Shown: positions 36,498 to 46,301, counted from the first letter of the stretch. The stretch is 64,000 bases of DNA from Nitrospira lenta (GCF_900403705.1 NZ_OUNR01000001.1:124001-188000), one strand, 5' to 3'. Numbers and translations are program-made. The notes: generated by a model not told the origin, from the letters alone.

Positions 36498-38020
36498 GCA
36501 CAATCCAAGCAGCCCTCAAGGAGCTGGGTATTCAAACGGTTAACCCAGGCGGAAGCACCGGTTCAGAGTGGTGGTCCGACCAATCCAACAGACCTGTCTT
36601 GCCATCCATCAACCCGGCAACAGAAGAAACAATTTCAGATATAATTCCTTGCTTATCAGATGATTATATCCGCATAGCAAATGTATCGGTTGATTCATTT
36701 AATACCTGGAGAATGGTTCCGGCACCGAAGCGCGGAGAACTTGTGCGGCTCATCGGCCAGGCACTACGGGAAAAGAAGGATGAGCTAGGAACCTTAGTCT
36801 CCATGGAAGTCGGCAAGATCAAAGCTGAAGGAGACGGCGAAGTTCAGGAAATGATCGACATGGCCGACTTTGCAGTCGGACAATCGCGAATGCTCTACGG
36901 AGCGACGATGCAGTCCGAACGGCCGGCGCATCGCATGTCAGAACAGTGGCATCCTCTCGGCCCCGTTGGAGTGATTACGGCCTTTAATTTCCCCGTAGCC
37001 GTCTGGGCATGGAACGCCTTCCTCGCCGCGATTGCCGGAGACACCGTCATCTGGAAGCCGTCTCCGAAGGCTCCGCTTTGCGCGATCGCCGTTCAACAGA
37101 TCTGCAATCGTGTGATGCACCAGCAGGGCTATCACGGCATTTTCTCGCTCCTCATCACGGATCAATCCAGCCTGGCCGAGACCATGGTCCAGGATCCGCG
37201 CCTGCCCCTCATCTCATTCACAGGATCGGTGGCAGTCGGGCGCCGGATCGCGTCAACCGTCGGCAGCCGCTTGGGACGGGCACTGCTCGAACTCAGCGGC
37301 AATAACGCCGTCATCATCGATGAGACCGCAGATCTCGATCTGGCTGTGCGCGCCATTCTCTTCGGAGCCGTTGGCACCGCCGGTCAGCGCTGCACCACGA
37401 CCAGACGCCTGATCGTTCACGAGTCGCGCTATGAGGAGGTAACCGCCAAGCTCGTGAAAGCCTACGCGCACATCCATATCGGGAACCCACTGGATCCAGG
37501 CGTCCTGATGGGGCCGCTGATCGATCACGCCGCCGTCGAAACGTACCGAGCCGCCATCGACGACATCAAAAATGAAGGCGGTTCGATTCTCTGCGGCGGC
37601 CATGTCCTGCATCGGCCGGGTCACTTCGTTGAACCCACCATCGCACGCGCAGAAAATCATTGGCCCGTAGTCCAGCGCGAAACCTTCGCCCCGATCCTCT
37701 ATGTCATGACGTTCCGTACGATCGACGAAGCCATCCGCCTCCAGAACGAGGTGCCGCAGGGACTCTCGTCGGCTCTGTTCACGACGAGAGTGCACCATAG
37801 CGAGCAGTTCATCTCTGCCGTAGGAAGTGATTGCGGGATCGCCAACATCAACATCGGCACATCCGGCGCGGAAATCGGCGGAGCCTTCGGCGGCGAGAAG
37901 GAAACAGGAGGCGGCCGGGAGGCTGGCTCAGACGCGTGGAAAGCCTACATGCGCCGTCAGACCAACACCGTGAATTGGGGCACGGATCTGCCGCTCGCCC
38001 AGGGCATCACGTTCGGCTGA
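36494..38020 (+). CDS. ALDH7-type aldehyde dehydrogenase (probable alpha-aminoadipic semialdehyde dehydrogenase)
   Basis: A 508-residue aldehyde dehydrogenase that resembles antiquitin/ALDH7A1: [19 protein letters not shown], general base Glu in LELSGNN, catalytic Cys in [12 protein letters not shown], and the ending [19 protein letters not shown]. It would oxidise aminoadipic semialdehyde to aminoadipate. ATG 36494 overlaps the previous stop (ATGA) with GGAG upstream; ATG 36485 is too close to that site. Codons for about residues 35-75 (36600-36720) are AT-rich, unlike the rest of the gene, hinting at a recombined patch. Confidence 0.93.
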   Translation: MSTIQAALKELGIQTVNPGGSTGSEWWSDQSNRPVLPSINPATEETISDIIPCLSDDYIRIANVSVDSFNTWRMVPAPKRGELVRLIGQALREKKDELGTLVSMEVGKIKAEGDGEVQEMIDMADFAVGQSRMLYGATMQSERPAHRMSEQWHPLGPVGVITAFNFPVAVWAWNAFLAAIAGDTVIWKPSPKAPLCAIAVQQICNRVMHQQGYHGIFSLLITDQSSLAETMVQDPRLPLISFTGSVAVGRRIASTVGSRLGRALLELSGNNAVIIDETADLDLAVRAILFGAVGTAGQRCTTTRRLIVHESRYEEVTAKLVKAYAHIHIGNPLDPGVLMGPLIDHAAVETYRAAIDDIKNEGGSILCGGHVLHRPGHFVEPTIARAENHWPVVQRETFAPILYVMTFRTIDEAIRLQNEVPQGLSSALFTTRVHHSEQFISAVGSDCGIANINIGTSGAEIGGAFGGEKETGGGREAGSDAWKAYMRRQTNTVNWGTDLPLAQGITFG

Positions 38021-38058
38021 ATACCTGACGACTACAATCAGTGAGAAGGGAGGCCATC

Positions 38059-38670
38059 ATGGATCAAAATCTGGAACTCGATGGACTCATGGCGCGCATG
38101 GTGGAGGAATTCATTCTGCGCAATCGAGCCGGAAAAACACTGCAAACCATGCTGAACGAAGCGGGAGTCGGACTCACTCCCGTGATCGATCACGTAACCT
38201 TGCGGACGCTCGATATCGATCGCCGAGCCGAATCCTTCATTGCCCTCGGATATACCTATGACGAAACGCTCGAATACGAGGACTGGTACGCCAAAGTCTT
38301 TCGGAAACCCGGTTATCCCGCGCTCTTTGTGGATCAAGCCTATGCGGGCGACCGCGGACGAACCAGCATTATTCCCGGATGGGTTAAGAACTTCGGCGAC
38401 CAGGTCTTTCACCATATCGCGGTCCGCGTGGAGGATATCGAAAACGCCGTCCAGCAACTCAAGAAGAAAGGTATCGTATTTGCCGGGACTATTGTCGGGG
38501 CACAAGGCGGTTCACTCAGGCAGATTTTCTCCTCACCGGAAATGGTCGATGGACATCCTTTCTCGGTGCTGGAACTGGCCGAACGACACCGGGGATACCA
38601 AGGCTTTCTGCCGCCGCAAGCCGACAGCCTCATGAGATCGACTGCGCCGCGTGAGACGTCGCGAAGATAG
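38059..38670 (+). CDS. VOC-superfamily metalloprotein
   Basis: A 203-residue glyoxalase/dioxygenase-fold protein. Candidate metal ligands are His45 (VIDHVTL), His118/119 (FHHIAVRVED) and Glu172 (VLELAERH), the usual His-His-Glu set. The ending ELAERHRGYQGFLPP is distinctive. GGGAGG precedes the ATG at 38059. Following lysine-catabolic enzymes, it may act further down the pathway; 2-oxoadipate conversion by the HglS/DUF1338 type also uses a VOC fold, but this protein is less than half that length, so the link is tentative. Confidence 0.82.
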   Translation: MDQNLELDGLMARMVEEFILRNRAGKTLQTMLNEAGVGLTPVIDHVTLRTLDIDRRAESFIALGYTYDETLEYEDWYAKVFRKPGYPALFVDQAYAGDRGRTSIIPGWVKNFGDQVFHHIAVRVEDIENAVQQLKKKGIVFAGTIVGAQGGSLRQIFSSPEMVDGHPFSVLELAERHRGYQGFLPPQADSLMRSTAPRETSRR

Positions 38671-39017
38671 CAGCCCTGTCTTCCGGCAACGCCCATAGAG
38701 ACTGATCAGCACTCACTCGACGCAGACCAAACACTACATCGCCCTCTCTATTCATCTCGCGAGAGCTTTATCAACATCACGATACACCTTGCGTAAGCCC
38801 AGGCATCCTGTTAAGTTGACACTTGATCGCGTAAGACCTCACGAGTTTAGGGGCCGCAGTATCCCCTGAAGTAACGGAGTCTGACGCGATTTTTGTTTGT
38901 CCGCACGAGACCGTCCTGCATCTGCTGAGCACTCCCCGTTGGCCTTATCATCCATCGCTCGCAAGACCAGCCCGACACAATCGCGTGGTTTGTTGTCACA
39001 TTTTCAAGAGGTGCATT
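38671..39017. other. Intergenic region, no gene seen
   Basis: About 350 bp. A TTGACA at 38816 has no convincing -10 partner. Nothing else recognised. Confidence 0.4.
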
Positions 39018-40022
39018 TTGTTTCATGAATTCTCGTCAACGTGTCGAGCCCTCCTCCGCAATGCCGCGGGGAGCGCTTACCACATCACCATCGTCGCCCT
39101 GAGCGGAGGCATTGCCCTCCTGCTCCCGGCGGGAGCCAAGCAGTTTCTCTCCTTCTGGTCTCAGATCGAGCACAACAAGCTCTCGCTGATTGCCGTAGAA
39201 ATGACGGTCGCCGTGCTCCTGATCGCAGGGATGAACTTTCTCCATCGCAGCCTTCGCGACCGAGCCCTGGCGGCCTACGCGACCGGAGCCGGACTCGTCT
39301 CCTTCTTCCCCCGGCGCGCCCGAGGGGCGGAACGACGGATCAGACAACTCAAAGAAGACCAGGGAACGGGCCGCACCATCAAGGTGATCGGGTCAAGCGG
39401 ATACAGCACCCTGGTCGACCACGTGGGTGACCTCTCCTCGGTGCTCGACAAGTGCCTGGGCGCACAAATCCTCTTGGTCAATCCATACAGCCAGGAAACC
39501 AGCTCCCGCATCCAGGCTATCGGCCATCCTGAAATCACACTGGACGGATTCCGCGATGAAGTCCGGCAAAGCATCGCGCTGCTCAAGCGTCTCAAGGCCA
39601 TGGGCAAAGCCGTGAAGCTCAAACTGTACGCCGACCCACCCCTCGTCAAAATGGTGGTGTTGGGCGACTATTTATGGCTGCAGCACTACTGCACCGATCT
39701 GGATATCGGTACCATGCCGGAATATGTATTGCAGCACAATCAAAAGACCCACGGGCTCTATACGCTTTACACGCATTACTTTGAGCAGCGATGGGACAAC
39801 CAGGAGATCCCTGAATACGATCTAGAAACCGATGAACTCGTGTATCGAAACAGAACTGGAAGCGAACTGCGGCGTGAACAATTCGAAGTCACCACGCTCC
39901 CCTGCTTGGAAACACCCCTCACTCAAACACGCACCGTATCGACTGACACCGTTCAGCGAGAATTGCGCATACCCGCTATTCCAGAACCGACGTATGGGCG
40001 AATGAAGACCTGTTCGGAATAG
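39018..40022 (+). CDS. Membrane protein with cytoplasmic PLD-like domain, unknown function
   Basis: A 334-residue protein. Two hydrophobic segments (about 19-38 and 50-70) are followed by a soluble domain (about 105-260). The blocks IKVIGSSGYSTLVDHV, GAQILLVNPYSQE and THYFEQRWDN resemble a phospholipase-D-like fold seen in putative signalling or defence proteins. A TTG at 39018 behind AAGAGGTGCAT is the best start; GTG 38985 is an alternative. It lies alone, convergent with the ArsB/NhaD permease across a strong hairpin. Catalytic HKD motifs are not evident. Confidence 0.68.
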   Translation: MFHEFSSTCRALLRNAAGSAYHITIVALSGGIALLLPAGAKQFLSFWSQIEHNKLSLIAVEMTVAVLLIAGMNFLHRSLRDRALAAYATGAGLVSFFPRRARGAERRIRQLKEDQGTGRTIKVIGSSGYSTLVDHVGDLSSVLDKCLGAQILLVNPYSQETSSRIQAIGHPEITLDGFRDEVRQSIALLKRLKAMGKAVKLKLYADPPLVKMVVLGDYLWLQHYCTDLDIGTMPEYVLQHNQKTHGLYTLYTHYFEQRWDNQEIPEYDLETDELVYRNRTGSELRREQFEVTTLPCLETPLTQTRTVSTDTVQRELRIPAIPEPTYGRMKTCSE

Positions 40023-40168
40023 CTGGGCGCAGGAGTCGCCGCGACTCAATCCGGTGAGACTTCCGTGCCGGAAGACCCGTCTGAATAGAGCGCGCCTGAT
40101 AAGACATTCCAGTAGCACCCTCTCACCGCTTCGATCAAAGCCTTGCAACGCCTTGCCGGACAAGCGCT

Positions 40169-40195
40169 GGGGAGCGAATTATGAATTCGCTCCCC
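40169..40195. terminator. Perfect 12-bp hairpin between convergent genes
   Basis: GGGGAGCGAATT (40169-40180), 3-nt loop, and its exact complement AATTCGCTCCCC (40184-40195). No U-tract follows on either strand. It is likely a bidirectional terminator or mRNA 3'-end stabiliser for the genes ending at 40022 and 40279. Confidence 0.6.
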
Positions 40196-40278
40196 AATAT
40201 CCACGCCTCAATATGAGTCGGCCACAGATCCGTTCAAGCGAATCTCCGGCAACAATAGACGCAGGCAATCCGCGCGAC

Positions 40279-41619
40279 TCACCGGAGAAAGAGGAACCAA
40301 AGATAGAGGGAACTGATGAGGGTCGATCCGATCATCACGGGAAATCCGAACTTGAAAAATTGCCAAAACGAGATGCGATACCCCGCTTTGCGGGCAATAT
40401 CCACCATCACCACATTGGCGCTCGCGCCGATAAGCGTGCCGTTCCCTCCCAAACAGGCGCCGAGTGCCAGTGCCCACCAGAGCGGAAGAATGTCCGGCTG
40501 ATGCACCAGCTCGGCATAGTCGGAAATCTCCGGATGCAGCGACCGAGCGAGATCCACAATGAGCGGATTCATCGCCGCGACGTAGGGAATGTTATCCACG
40601 GCCGCCGACAGCAAGGCTGAGCCCCACAGCACCGCCATGGTGGCCCCTCCAAGATTCCCCTGAGTCGCCACCACCAACTGATCGGCCAAGTACCGAATCA
40701 CGCCAACCTTGACGAGTCCGCCGACGAGAATAAATAAACCGATAAAAAAGAAGATGGTTTTCCATTCCACATCCGTGAGGTACGACAACTCCTCGCCATC
40801 CTCCGGCTTCCGCCTGGCGTGCCCAAGCAGCATGAACGCGCTCGCGCCTAAGAGCGCGATCGTGGCTGGCTCAAGGTGAATAAGCGAATGCAGGCAAAAC
40901 CCCACGTTAATGATCCCGAGCAACCAGAGACAGCGGTGCAAAAACGGGCGATCCGGCACGGCGTCTCGCGAACTCAGGGCCAGCACCGCGGAGCGGAGAT
41001 GCGGCGCGACCGTCATATTGCGCCCGAAGAGCCCCCAAATCGAAACGATGAACACGGCCATGATGATCATGACCACCGGCGCCAAGACCTCCAAGAAATC
41101 GAGATAGCCCAGCTCAGCTTTGCTGGCAATCATGATATTCGGCGGATCGCCGACAAGCGTCGCGGTGCCGCCGATGTTGGACGCCAGCACCTCCGTCACC
41201 AAAAAGGCAATGGGATTGAGCTCCAAGCGCTTGGTAATCGACAGCGTCACTGGCGCCATGAGCAATATGGTCGTCACGTTGTCGAGCATCGCCGATAGCC
41301 CTGCCGTCAAGAGGGACAACAACACTAGCAGCCGAAACGGCTTGGCATCGGCCCGTTGCGCGGCCCAAATCGCCAAGACCTCAAAGAGTCCCGTTTCACG
41401 GACGATATTGACGATGACCATCATCCCGATCAGCAGAAACACGACATTGTAATCGACGCCAAACTCATGGGAGTAGAACGCCTCATCCTGCGACAGCACG
41501 CCCAATCCGATCATCACCGCTGCCCCGAACAGAGCCACAATCGTCTTGTGAATCCGCTCCGTGATAATGACGAGATAGCACACGCCGAAAATGAACAGAG
41601 CCAGAGAGACTGAAGACAT
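40279..41619 (-). CDS. ArsB/NhaD-family ion permease
   Basis: A 446-residue membrane protein of the ion-transporter superfamily with about 11 helices. Diagnostic blocks are SAMLDNVTTILLMAPVT with SNIGGTATLVGDPPNIM in the first half, and SAAVDNIPYVAAMNPLI with LGGNGTLIGASANVV in the second, the two re-entrant repeats. It could move Na+/H+ or arsenite. GAGAGGT precedes the ATG at 41619; the longer frame to 41862 is not membrane-like. No arsR or arsC neighbours, so an Na+/H+ role is favoured. Confidence 0.9.
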   Translation of the reverse strand: MSSVSLALFIFGVCYLVIITERIHKTIVALFGAAVMIGLGVLSQDEAFYSHEFGVDYNVVFLLIGMMVIVNIVRETGLFEVLAIWAAQRADAKPFRLLVLLSLLTAGLSAMLDNVTTILLMAPVTLSITKRLELNPIAFLVTEVLASNIGGTATLVGDPPNIMIASKAELGYLDFLEVLAPVVMIIMAVFIVSIWGLFGRNMTVAPHLRSAVLALSSRDAVPDRPFLHRCLWLLGIINVGFCLHSLIHLEPATIALLGASAFMLLGHARRKPEDGEELSYLTDVEWKTIFFFIGLFILVGGLVKVGVIRYLADQLVVATQGNLGGATMAVLWGSALLSAAVDNIPYVAAMNPLIVDLARSLHPEISDYAELVHQPDILPLWWALALGACLGGNGTLIGASANVVMVDIARKAGYRISFWQFFKFGFPVMIGSTLISSLYLWFLFLR

Positions 41620-42065
41620 TCGATACCTCTCGTTCGCTAGGGGAAGACCGTGAATCGACGACTGCCCCTCATTATCAAGAGGCCGCCGCCGCAATGCAAC
41701 GAAAGCCGCTTCGGGGAGACAGCAACTGCCTTGGCACATGCAACGGCCCAACCTTGATGCCAGGAAGGAGTCGGCTCCTTCTCTCCGCACGCCCCGAACG
41801 GAGCTGATCGAACAGAGCAGTGCATCCGAGTCTGCGCAAAAACAATCCGCCCACAATTGCACGAAGCGACCAGGTTTTGTCAGTCTGCGTGGAGATACCT
41901 AGCCGACTGCCAACCAGGCTGACCTACAATCCCTTCCAATTCATCTGAAACCTCAGGCGCTACCTCTCGGCATAATGCTTGCTGAAACTCCTCGCAGGCC
42001 GTGGGCGACCGAGGAACAGAGGGGTTTCTCACATGCGCCCGGCCGACACCTAAGGAGGCAATCAG
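41620..42065. other. Intergenic region, no gene seen
   Basis: About 450 bp between divergent genes, presumably with both promoters. No recognisable element. Confidence 0.4.
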
Positions 42066-42431
42066 ATGAAGATACTGAACAGGCACTCTACAATGGCCGT
42101 GGCATTGACCGTAGGAATCGTCGGGGCCTTGAGCGCCGGCTTGGCATGGGCGGAAGCCGAGTACGTTCCCTCATCCAACCCGAGGGCTCAGGAATTGGAT
42201 ACGAAACCCGGTCCGGCTTTTACGATGATCGATGGGAAGGTCAGTAAAATTGACGGCAACGTCTACGTCGTCGAAGGTCCGGCCTACAATGCAACCGGAG
42301 GAGGAACCAACTCCAACGAAATCCGCGTCTTTGTCGGCAAAGACACCAAAAAAATCAGCGGAGAAAAGCGAGTGGGCGATAAGATTCGCGCAGAGCTGAC
42401 ACAGGGCGGCTTCGCCAATTCCATTCAGTAG
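42066..42431 (+). CDS. Exported protein of unknown function
   Basis: A 121-residue protein with a signal peptide (about 1-31, ending LAWAEAEY) and a mature domain with GKVSKIDGNVYVVEG and VGDKIRAEL, consistent with a small beta-barrel or OB-like fold. The pattern recalls periplasmic proteins that bind small ligands; a related pattern (VVTPATKIDG, LKTGDKILA) occurs at 54966. TAAGGAGG precedes the ATG, and a strong terminator follows. Confidence 0.75.
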   Translation: MKILNRHSTMAVALTVGIVGALSAGLAWAEAEYVPSSNPRAQELDTKPGPAFTMIDGKVSKIDGNVYVVEGPAYNATGGGTNSNEIRVFVGKDTKKISGEKRVGDKIRAELTQGGFANSIQ

Positions 42432-42469
42432 CCTTCCGCTGCGGTCTCATTGAGGGGCGCTCTCCCACC

Positions 42470-42503
42470 GGGCTGATCCGAAAGGATCAGCCCGTTTCTA
42501 TTT
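42470..42503 (+). terminator. Rho-independent terminator
   Basis: GGGCTGATCC (42470-42479), GAAA tetraloop, GGATCAGCCC (42484-42493), then GTTTCTATTT. A perfect 10-bp stem with T-rich tail directly after the exported-protein gene. Confidence 0.9.
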
Positions 42504-42582
42504 CACTTCACCCTGTCCTCGCCATCTTCACCGCCTGGTACGACCTGCAAACCCGATCGTCGTTTTCAGTTATAGTACGAGC

Positions 42583-43485
42583 ATGCCTCCCCGATCTCAT
42601 CGCCGCAATGCCCATTCGCCTCGCCGCAGAACGGGACGATCACGCCGGCGCTCCCGATTGGCCGCGCCGCGCCGCTTCGTGCAGTCGCGCTGGCACGAAT
42701 GTCGAACGTTCTTACGGGCCTTGAGAAAAACAACACCGGCCGTGCGCATCGTAGTCAGCGCCGCGCTGCTCCTGCTGCTCTGGCTCGCCGTGAATTGGAC
42801 CTACCACGCGTTTAACAAACCGACAGAAGTCCTGTTTCCCCTGGACAACGCGCTCGACAAAAGTCCGGCGAAAACCTGGCAAGAATACGGCACGCTCTTC
42901 CGGGAGCATTCGACGGCGGTGATCACGCCGGAACTGCTGGCCGCGCTGGCTCAGAGCGAAGGCGCGGGCAACCCCGTGGCGCGAACCTACTGGCGGTGGC
43001 GGACGTCCTGGAATCCCCTGGAGTGGTATCAACCGGCATCAAGCGCCGTGGGCATGTACCAGCTCACCGACGGAACGTTTCAATTGGCGAAGCGCTATTG
43101 CATTCACGATCACGAAGTGGTCGAAGACGGTCCCTGGAATAATTTCCAATCCTGCTGGTTCAACCGCCTCTATTCGCGTGTCATGCCGAGTCATGCGATC
43201 GAGATGACCGCCGCACTGCTCGACCGCAACGTTGCCGACGCGATAGGCCGCAGGCAGACGCCCGCGACGACACTCCAGAAGAAACAGGATCTCGCGGCCA
43301 TCATTCATCTCTGTGGAGCGGGAGCGGGCCACAGTTATGCCAGGAGAGGGTTTCGCCTCCTCCCCCACCAGCGCTGCGGCGACCACGACGTGACCGCCTA
43401 CCTGACACGTATCAATGGATTGAAGCAGCAGTTCGCGCACCTCTCATCCGGCGGCACAGCATTGCGCGCAGCCAAACCGCACTGA
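42583..43485 (+). CDS. Membrane-anchored lytic transglycosylase-like (SLT) protein
   Basis: A 300-residue protein. The very basic cytoplasmic tail (about 1-50, rich in Arg) is followed by one membrane helix (about 54-72) and then an SLT-fold domain with catalytic Glu126 in LAQSEGAGNP and SSAVGMYQLTDGTFQLA. It should cleave peptidoglycan in the periplasm. The Arg-rich head is unusual and might bind nucleic acid or anionic lipids. Six cysteines in the domain could form disulfides. Confidence 0.82.
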   Translation: MPPRSHRRNAHSPRRRTGRSRRRSRLAAPRRFVQSRWHECRTFLRALRKTTPAVRIVVSAALLLLLWLAVNWTYHAFNKPTEVLFPLDNALDKSPAKTWQEYGTLFREHSTAVITPELLAALAQSEGAGNPVARTYWRWRTSWNPLEWYQPASSAVGMYQLTDGTFQLAKRYCIHDHEVVEDGPWNNFQSCWFNRLYSRVMPSHAIEMTAALLDRNVADAIGRRQTPATTLQKKQDLAAIIHLCGAGAGHSYARRGFRLLPHQRCGDHDVTAYLTRINGLKQQFAHLSSGGTALRAAKPH

Positions 43486-43526
43486 CCGTGAGGCAGGTGC
43501 GAACGTGACGCACGCCCATTCATGCC

Positions 43527-44249
43527 CTACCAATCCGCGCCGAGACGGTCGATCACGATCTGGTGTACGACGGTGTGCTTGCCCAAGGTCGCTAGATACA
43601 CCGCCGCTTCGGCGATGTCGAACGGATCGATCTTTTCGCTGCGCAGAATCTCTTCCGGCGCGGCATCCACGAGTTCATCGGCCACGCCGCCCGGACAGAT
43701 GGCGGTCACCTTGATGTTGTGCGCGCGGCCTTCATCGGCCAGCGCCTTGGTCAAGGCCATGACGCCGTGCTTCGACGCGCTGTAGGGTCCGGTGCCCGCC
43801 CAGGCCTGCACGCCCGCGACGCTCGACACATTGATGATCGTGCCGCCCCCCTGCTGCCTCATCTGTGTGAACCCCGCCCGGCAGCAAAAGAACGTCCCGC
43901 GCAAATTCACATTCATGACCGCATCGAAATCTTGCGTACTCGTCTCAGCCAGCCGCCGGCCACCAGCGATGAGGCCGGCGTTATTCACCAGCACATCCAG
44001 CCTCCCGTAACGCGCCACGGTCTCCGCAATCAGCCGCTCAACCTGTTGTTCATCCGCCACATCGGTCTGAATCGCCCACGCCTCGCCACCGGCGGCGCTG
44101 ATCTGTTTCACCACCTGTTCGCAGAGACCGAGCCGTCGCGCGGCCACCACGACCCGCGCGCCCTCCGCACCGTAACGGAGGGCAACGGCCTTACCGATGC
44201 CACTGCTGCTGCCTGTGACCACCGCCACTTTTCCGGTTAATCGTCCCAT
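43527..44249 (-). CDS. Short-chain dehydrogenase/reductase
   Basis: A 240-residue classical SDR: GSSSGIG nucleotide motif (about 13-19), NNAG at about 90, catalytic Ser-Tyr-Lys with YSASKHG at about 156. It oxidises or reduces an alcohol/ketone with NAD(P). The ATG follows GGAGGTAAG, which overlaps the stop of the upstream MFS gene (4-nt gap), so the two are cotranscribed. Substrate unknown. Confidence 0.95.
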   Translation of the reverse strand: MGRLTGKVAVVTGSSSGIGKAVALRYGAEGARVVVAARRLGLCEQVVKQISAAGGEAWAIQTDVADEQQVERLIAETVARYGRLDVLVNNAGLIAGGRRLAETSTQDFDAVMNVNLRGTFFCCRAGFTQMRQQGGGTIINVSSVAGVQAWAGTGPYSASKHGVMALTKALADEGRAHNIKVTAICPGGVADELVDAAPEEILRSEKIDPFDIAEAAVYLATLGKHTVVHQIVIDRLGADW

Positions 44250-44253
44250 ATGC

Positions 44254-45498
44254 TTACCTCCGGTTTCCTGCTCGATGCATCCTGGTCGTGTGCCACGAGA
44301 TTGTGGCCGCCAAGAGCAACACCGTCGATGCGAGGAGAAACGGCGCGCCCGGCACCTGCCACCCGGCCGGGGCGCCGATAAAGTGAGAAAAGATCTGCGT
44401 GAAGAGCGTCGGTCCGATCAGCCCGGTCACTCCGTTGATGCTTGCCGTCGCCCCCTGTAACTGTCCCTGCTCCGATCCGCTGACGCGGCGCGACATCAAC
44501 GCCTGAGTCGCCGGGCCGGCCAGTCCCCAGAAGGCCATGATTGGAATGCCCAGGCAAAAGATCCAGCCCTGCGGCGCAACTCCATAGATAGCAAAGCCGG
44601 CCGCGCCGCAGAGCAATCCCGCGAGCAACGTTGTGCGTTCACCAAACCGCGCCGTGAGCGGCCGGATCAGCACTCCTTGCACGATCATCGCCGCCACTCC
44701 AACCCCAGCAAGCATGAACCCGACGCTCGCCGTATCCCAACCATATCGATAACTCATGTACAGCACCGCGGTGCTCGGCAAAACCGCGTGGGCGAGGTAA
44801 CCGAGGAACGCCACCGTGGCAAGCCCGAACAATTCATGATGCGATCGCAGCAACGCCAGCGAGCCGACCGGGTTCGCCCGTTTCCAGGCAAAGGCCGACC
44901 GCTTTTCACGTGGCAACGACTCCGGCAGTACAAAATATCCATAGCAGGCATTCAAGAGACTGAGGCCGGCAGCGCCCCAGAACGGCAATCGCGGATCGAT
45001 CGCCCCGAGCCATCCTCCCAGCGCCGGACCGAGGATAAATCCGAGACCGAAGACCATCCCGATCTTGCCGAACGCCGCCGCTCGCTGCTCCGGCGGCGTC
45101 ACATCTGCAATATAGGCCCCGGCAGTGCTGAAGCTCGACGAGGCAATCCCGGCAATCACTCGCCCTGCAAATAACCAAGTCAGATTCGGCGCCAGCGCCA
45201 TGAGGATGTAGTCGAGTCCCAATCCGATATTCGACAACAACACGACCGGCCGCCGGCCGAACCGGTCGGACAACGCGCCTTGAATAGGCGAGCAGATAAA
45301 CTGCATCAGCGCCCACGCCGTCCCCATGTACCCAAAGATTTCCGCCGCGCGGGCCGTGTCGCCAGACAGAAAGTCTTCGACGAGTTTCGGCAACACGGGA
45401 ATCACGATGCCGAAGGACAGCATGTCCAGGAGCACGGTGAAGAGAATGAAGAGGGCCGCGGCGGAGCGCGGCTGGGTCGTTGTCGTTGCGTCGTTCAT
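44254..45498 (-). CDS. MFS drug-resistance-type transporter (TetA-like)
   Basis: A 414-residue 12-TM transporter. GALSDRFGRRPVVLLS is the motif A loop, and the region DMLSFGIVIPVLPKLV is typical of Tet(A)-like drug:H+ antiporters. SQEQGQLQG-like block (SGSEQGQLQGATASINGV) is also characteristic. Native substrate unknown. It shares an operon with the SDR, so export of a modified metabolite is possible. Confidence 0.92.
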   Translation of the reverse strand: MNDATTTTQPRSAAALFILFTVLLDMLSFGIVIPVLPKLVEDFLSGDTARAAEIFGYMGTAWALMQFICSPIQGALSDRFGRRPVVLLSNIGLGLDYILMALAPNLTWLFAGRVIAGIASSSFSTAGAYIADVTPPEQRAAAFGKIGMVFGLGFILGPALGGWLGAIDPRLPFWGAAGLSLLNACYGYFVLPESLPREKRSAFAWKRANPVGSLALLRSHHELFGLATVAFLGYLAHAVLPSTAVLYMSYRYGWDTASVGFMLAGVGVAAMIVQGVLIRPLTARFGERTTLLAGLLCGAAGFAIYGVAPQGWIFCLGIPIMAFWGLAGPATQALMSRRVSGSEQGQLQGATASINGVTGLIGPTLFTQIFSHFIGAPAGWQVPGAPFLLASTVLLLAATISWHTTRMHRAGNRR

Positions 45499-45641
45499 GG
45501 CGAGGCATTCTAGCAGGCCGTTGCGCGAGGAGACACTGTCCCTAGCGGAACATCGCCCCTCTTGCGTCCGAACTACGCCGACGCTAACCTTGCACGACTC
45601 ATCGGAAAGCGTGCGTACTCGGCTTTTATCCAGGAGGGAAT

Positions 45642-46262
45642 ATGCGAGTCATCGTCATCGGCGCCACGGGAACCATCGGGTCTGCCGTCGTCGCAGCACT
45701 GTCCGCACACCATGACGTCGTGGCCGTGGGGCATCAGCAGGGTCCACATCGGGTGGACCTCACAGCAACGGAATCCATCACTCAATTGTTTCACACGGTG
45801 GGGCGGTTCGATGCCCTCGTGTGCGCCGCGGGCCGGGCTGCGTTCGGAACCTTGGACGATCTGACGGATGCGGATTTTCAGCTCGGGCTATCCAACAAAC
45901 TGATGGGGCAAGTTAACCTGGTACGCATCGGCCGGCCATTCGCGAACGACCGCGCCTCGTTCACCCTCACCAGCGGCGTGTTGAGCAGAGAACCCATGAA
46001 GGGAAGCGCGTCGATCAGCATGGTCAACGCAGGACTCGAAGGCTTTGCGCGCGCCGCCGCGCTGGAGCTTCCCCGCGGGATGCGCATCAACATCGTCAGC
46101 CCGCCCTGGGTGGCCGAGACCTTGATCGCGAGAAAAATGGATCCGTCCATCGGCCTACCCGCCGCCACCGTCGCCAAGGCCTATCTCGCCGGCGTCGAAG
46201 GCACCATGACAGGACTCACGATCGATCCGCGCAATCATGCGGGGAACACGGGAGGAACATAG
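45642..46262 (+). CDS. Short-chain dehydrogenase family protein
   Basis: A 206-residue compact SDR with GATGTIG (about 7-13) and VCAAG, but the active-site Tyr is replaced: SMVNAGLEGFARAAALELPRG shows the Ser-x-x-Asn pattern instead of YxxxK. It may be an atypical reductase or NAD(P)-binding protein. CAGGAGGG precedes the ATG. Divergent from the Tet-like gene. Close relatives are often annotated as short-chain dehydrogenases of unknown substrate. Confidence 0.88.
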   Translation: MRVIVIGATGTIGSAVVAALSAHHDVVAVGHQQGPHRVDLTATESITQLFHTVGRFDALVCAAGRAAFGTLDDLTDADFQLGLSNKLMGQVNLVRIGRPFANDRASFTLTSGVLSREPMKGSASISMVNAGLEGFARAAALELPRGMRINIVSPPWVAETLIARKMDPSIGLPAATVAKAYLAGVEGTMTGLTIDPRNHAGNTGGT

Positions 46263-46301
46263 GGAGCCCTGAACGAACACGCACCGGCTACCGGCTGCTT
46301 C

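Noticed and set aside
38816-38850. TTGACA as a promoter -35 box
   Set aside because: No acceptable -10 hexamer at 16-18 nt.
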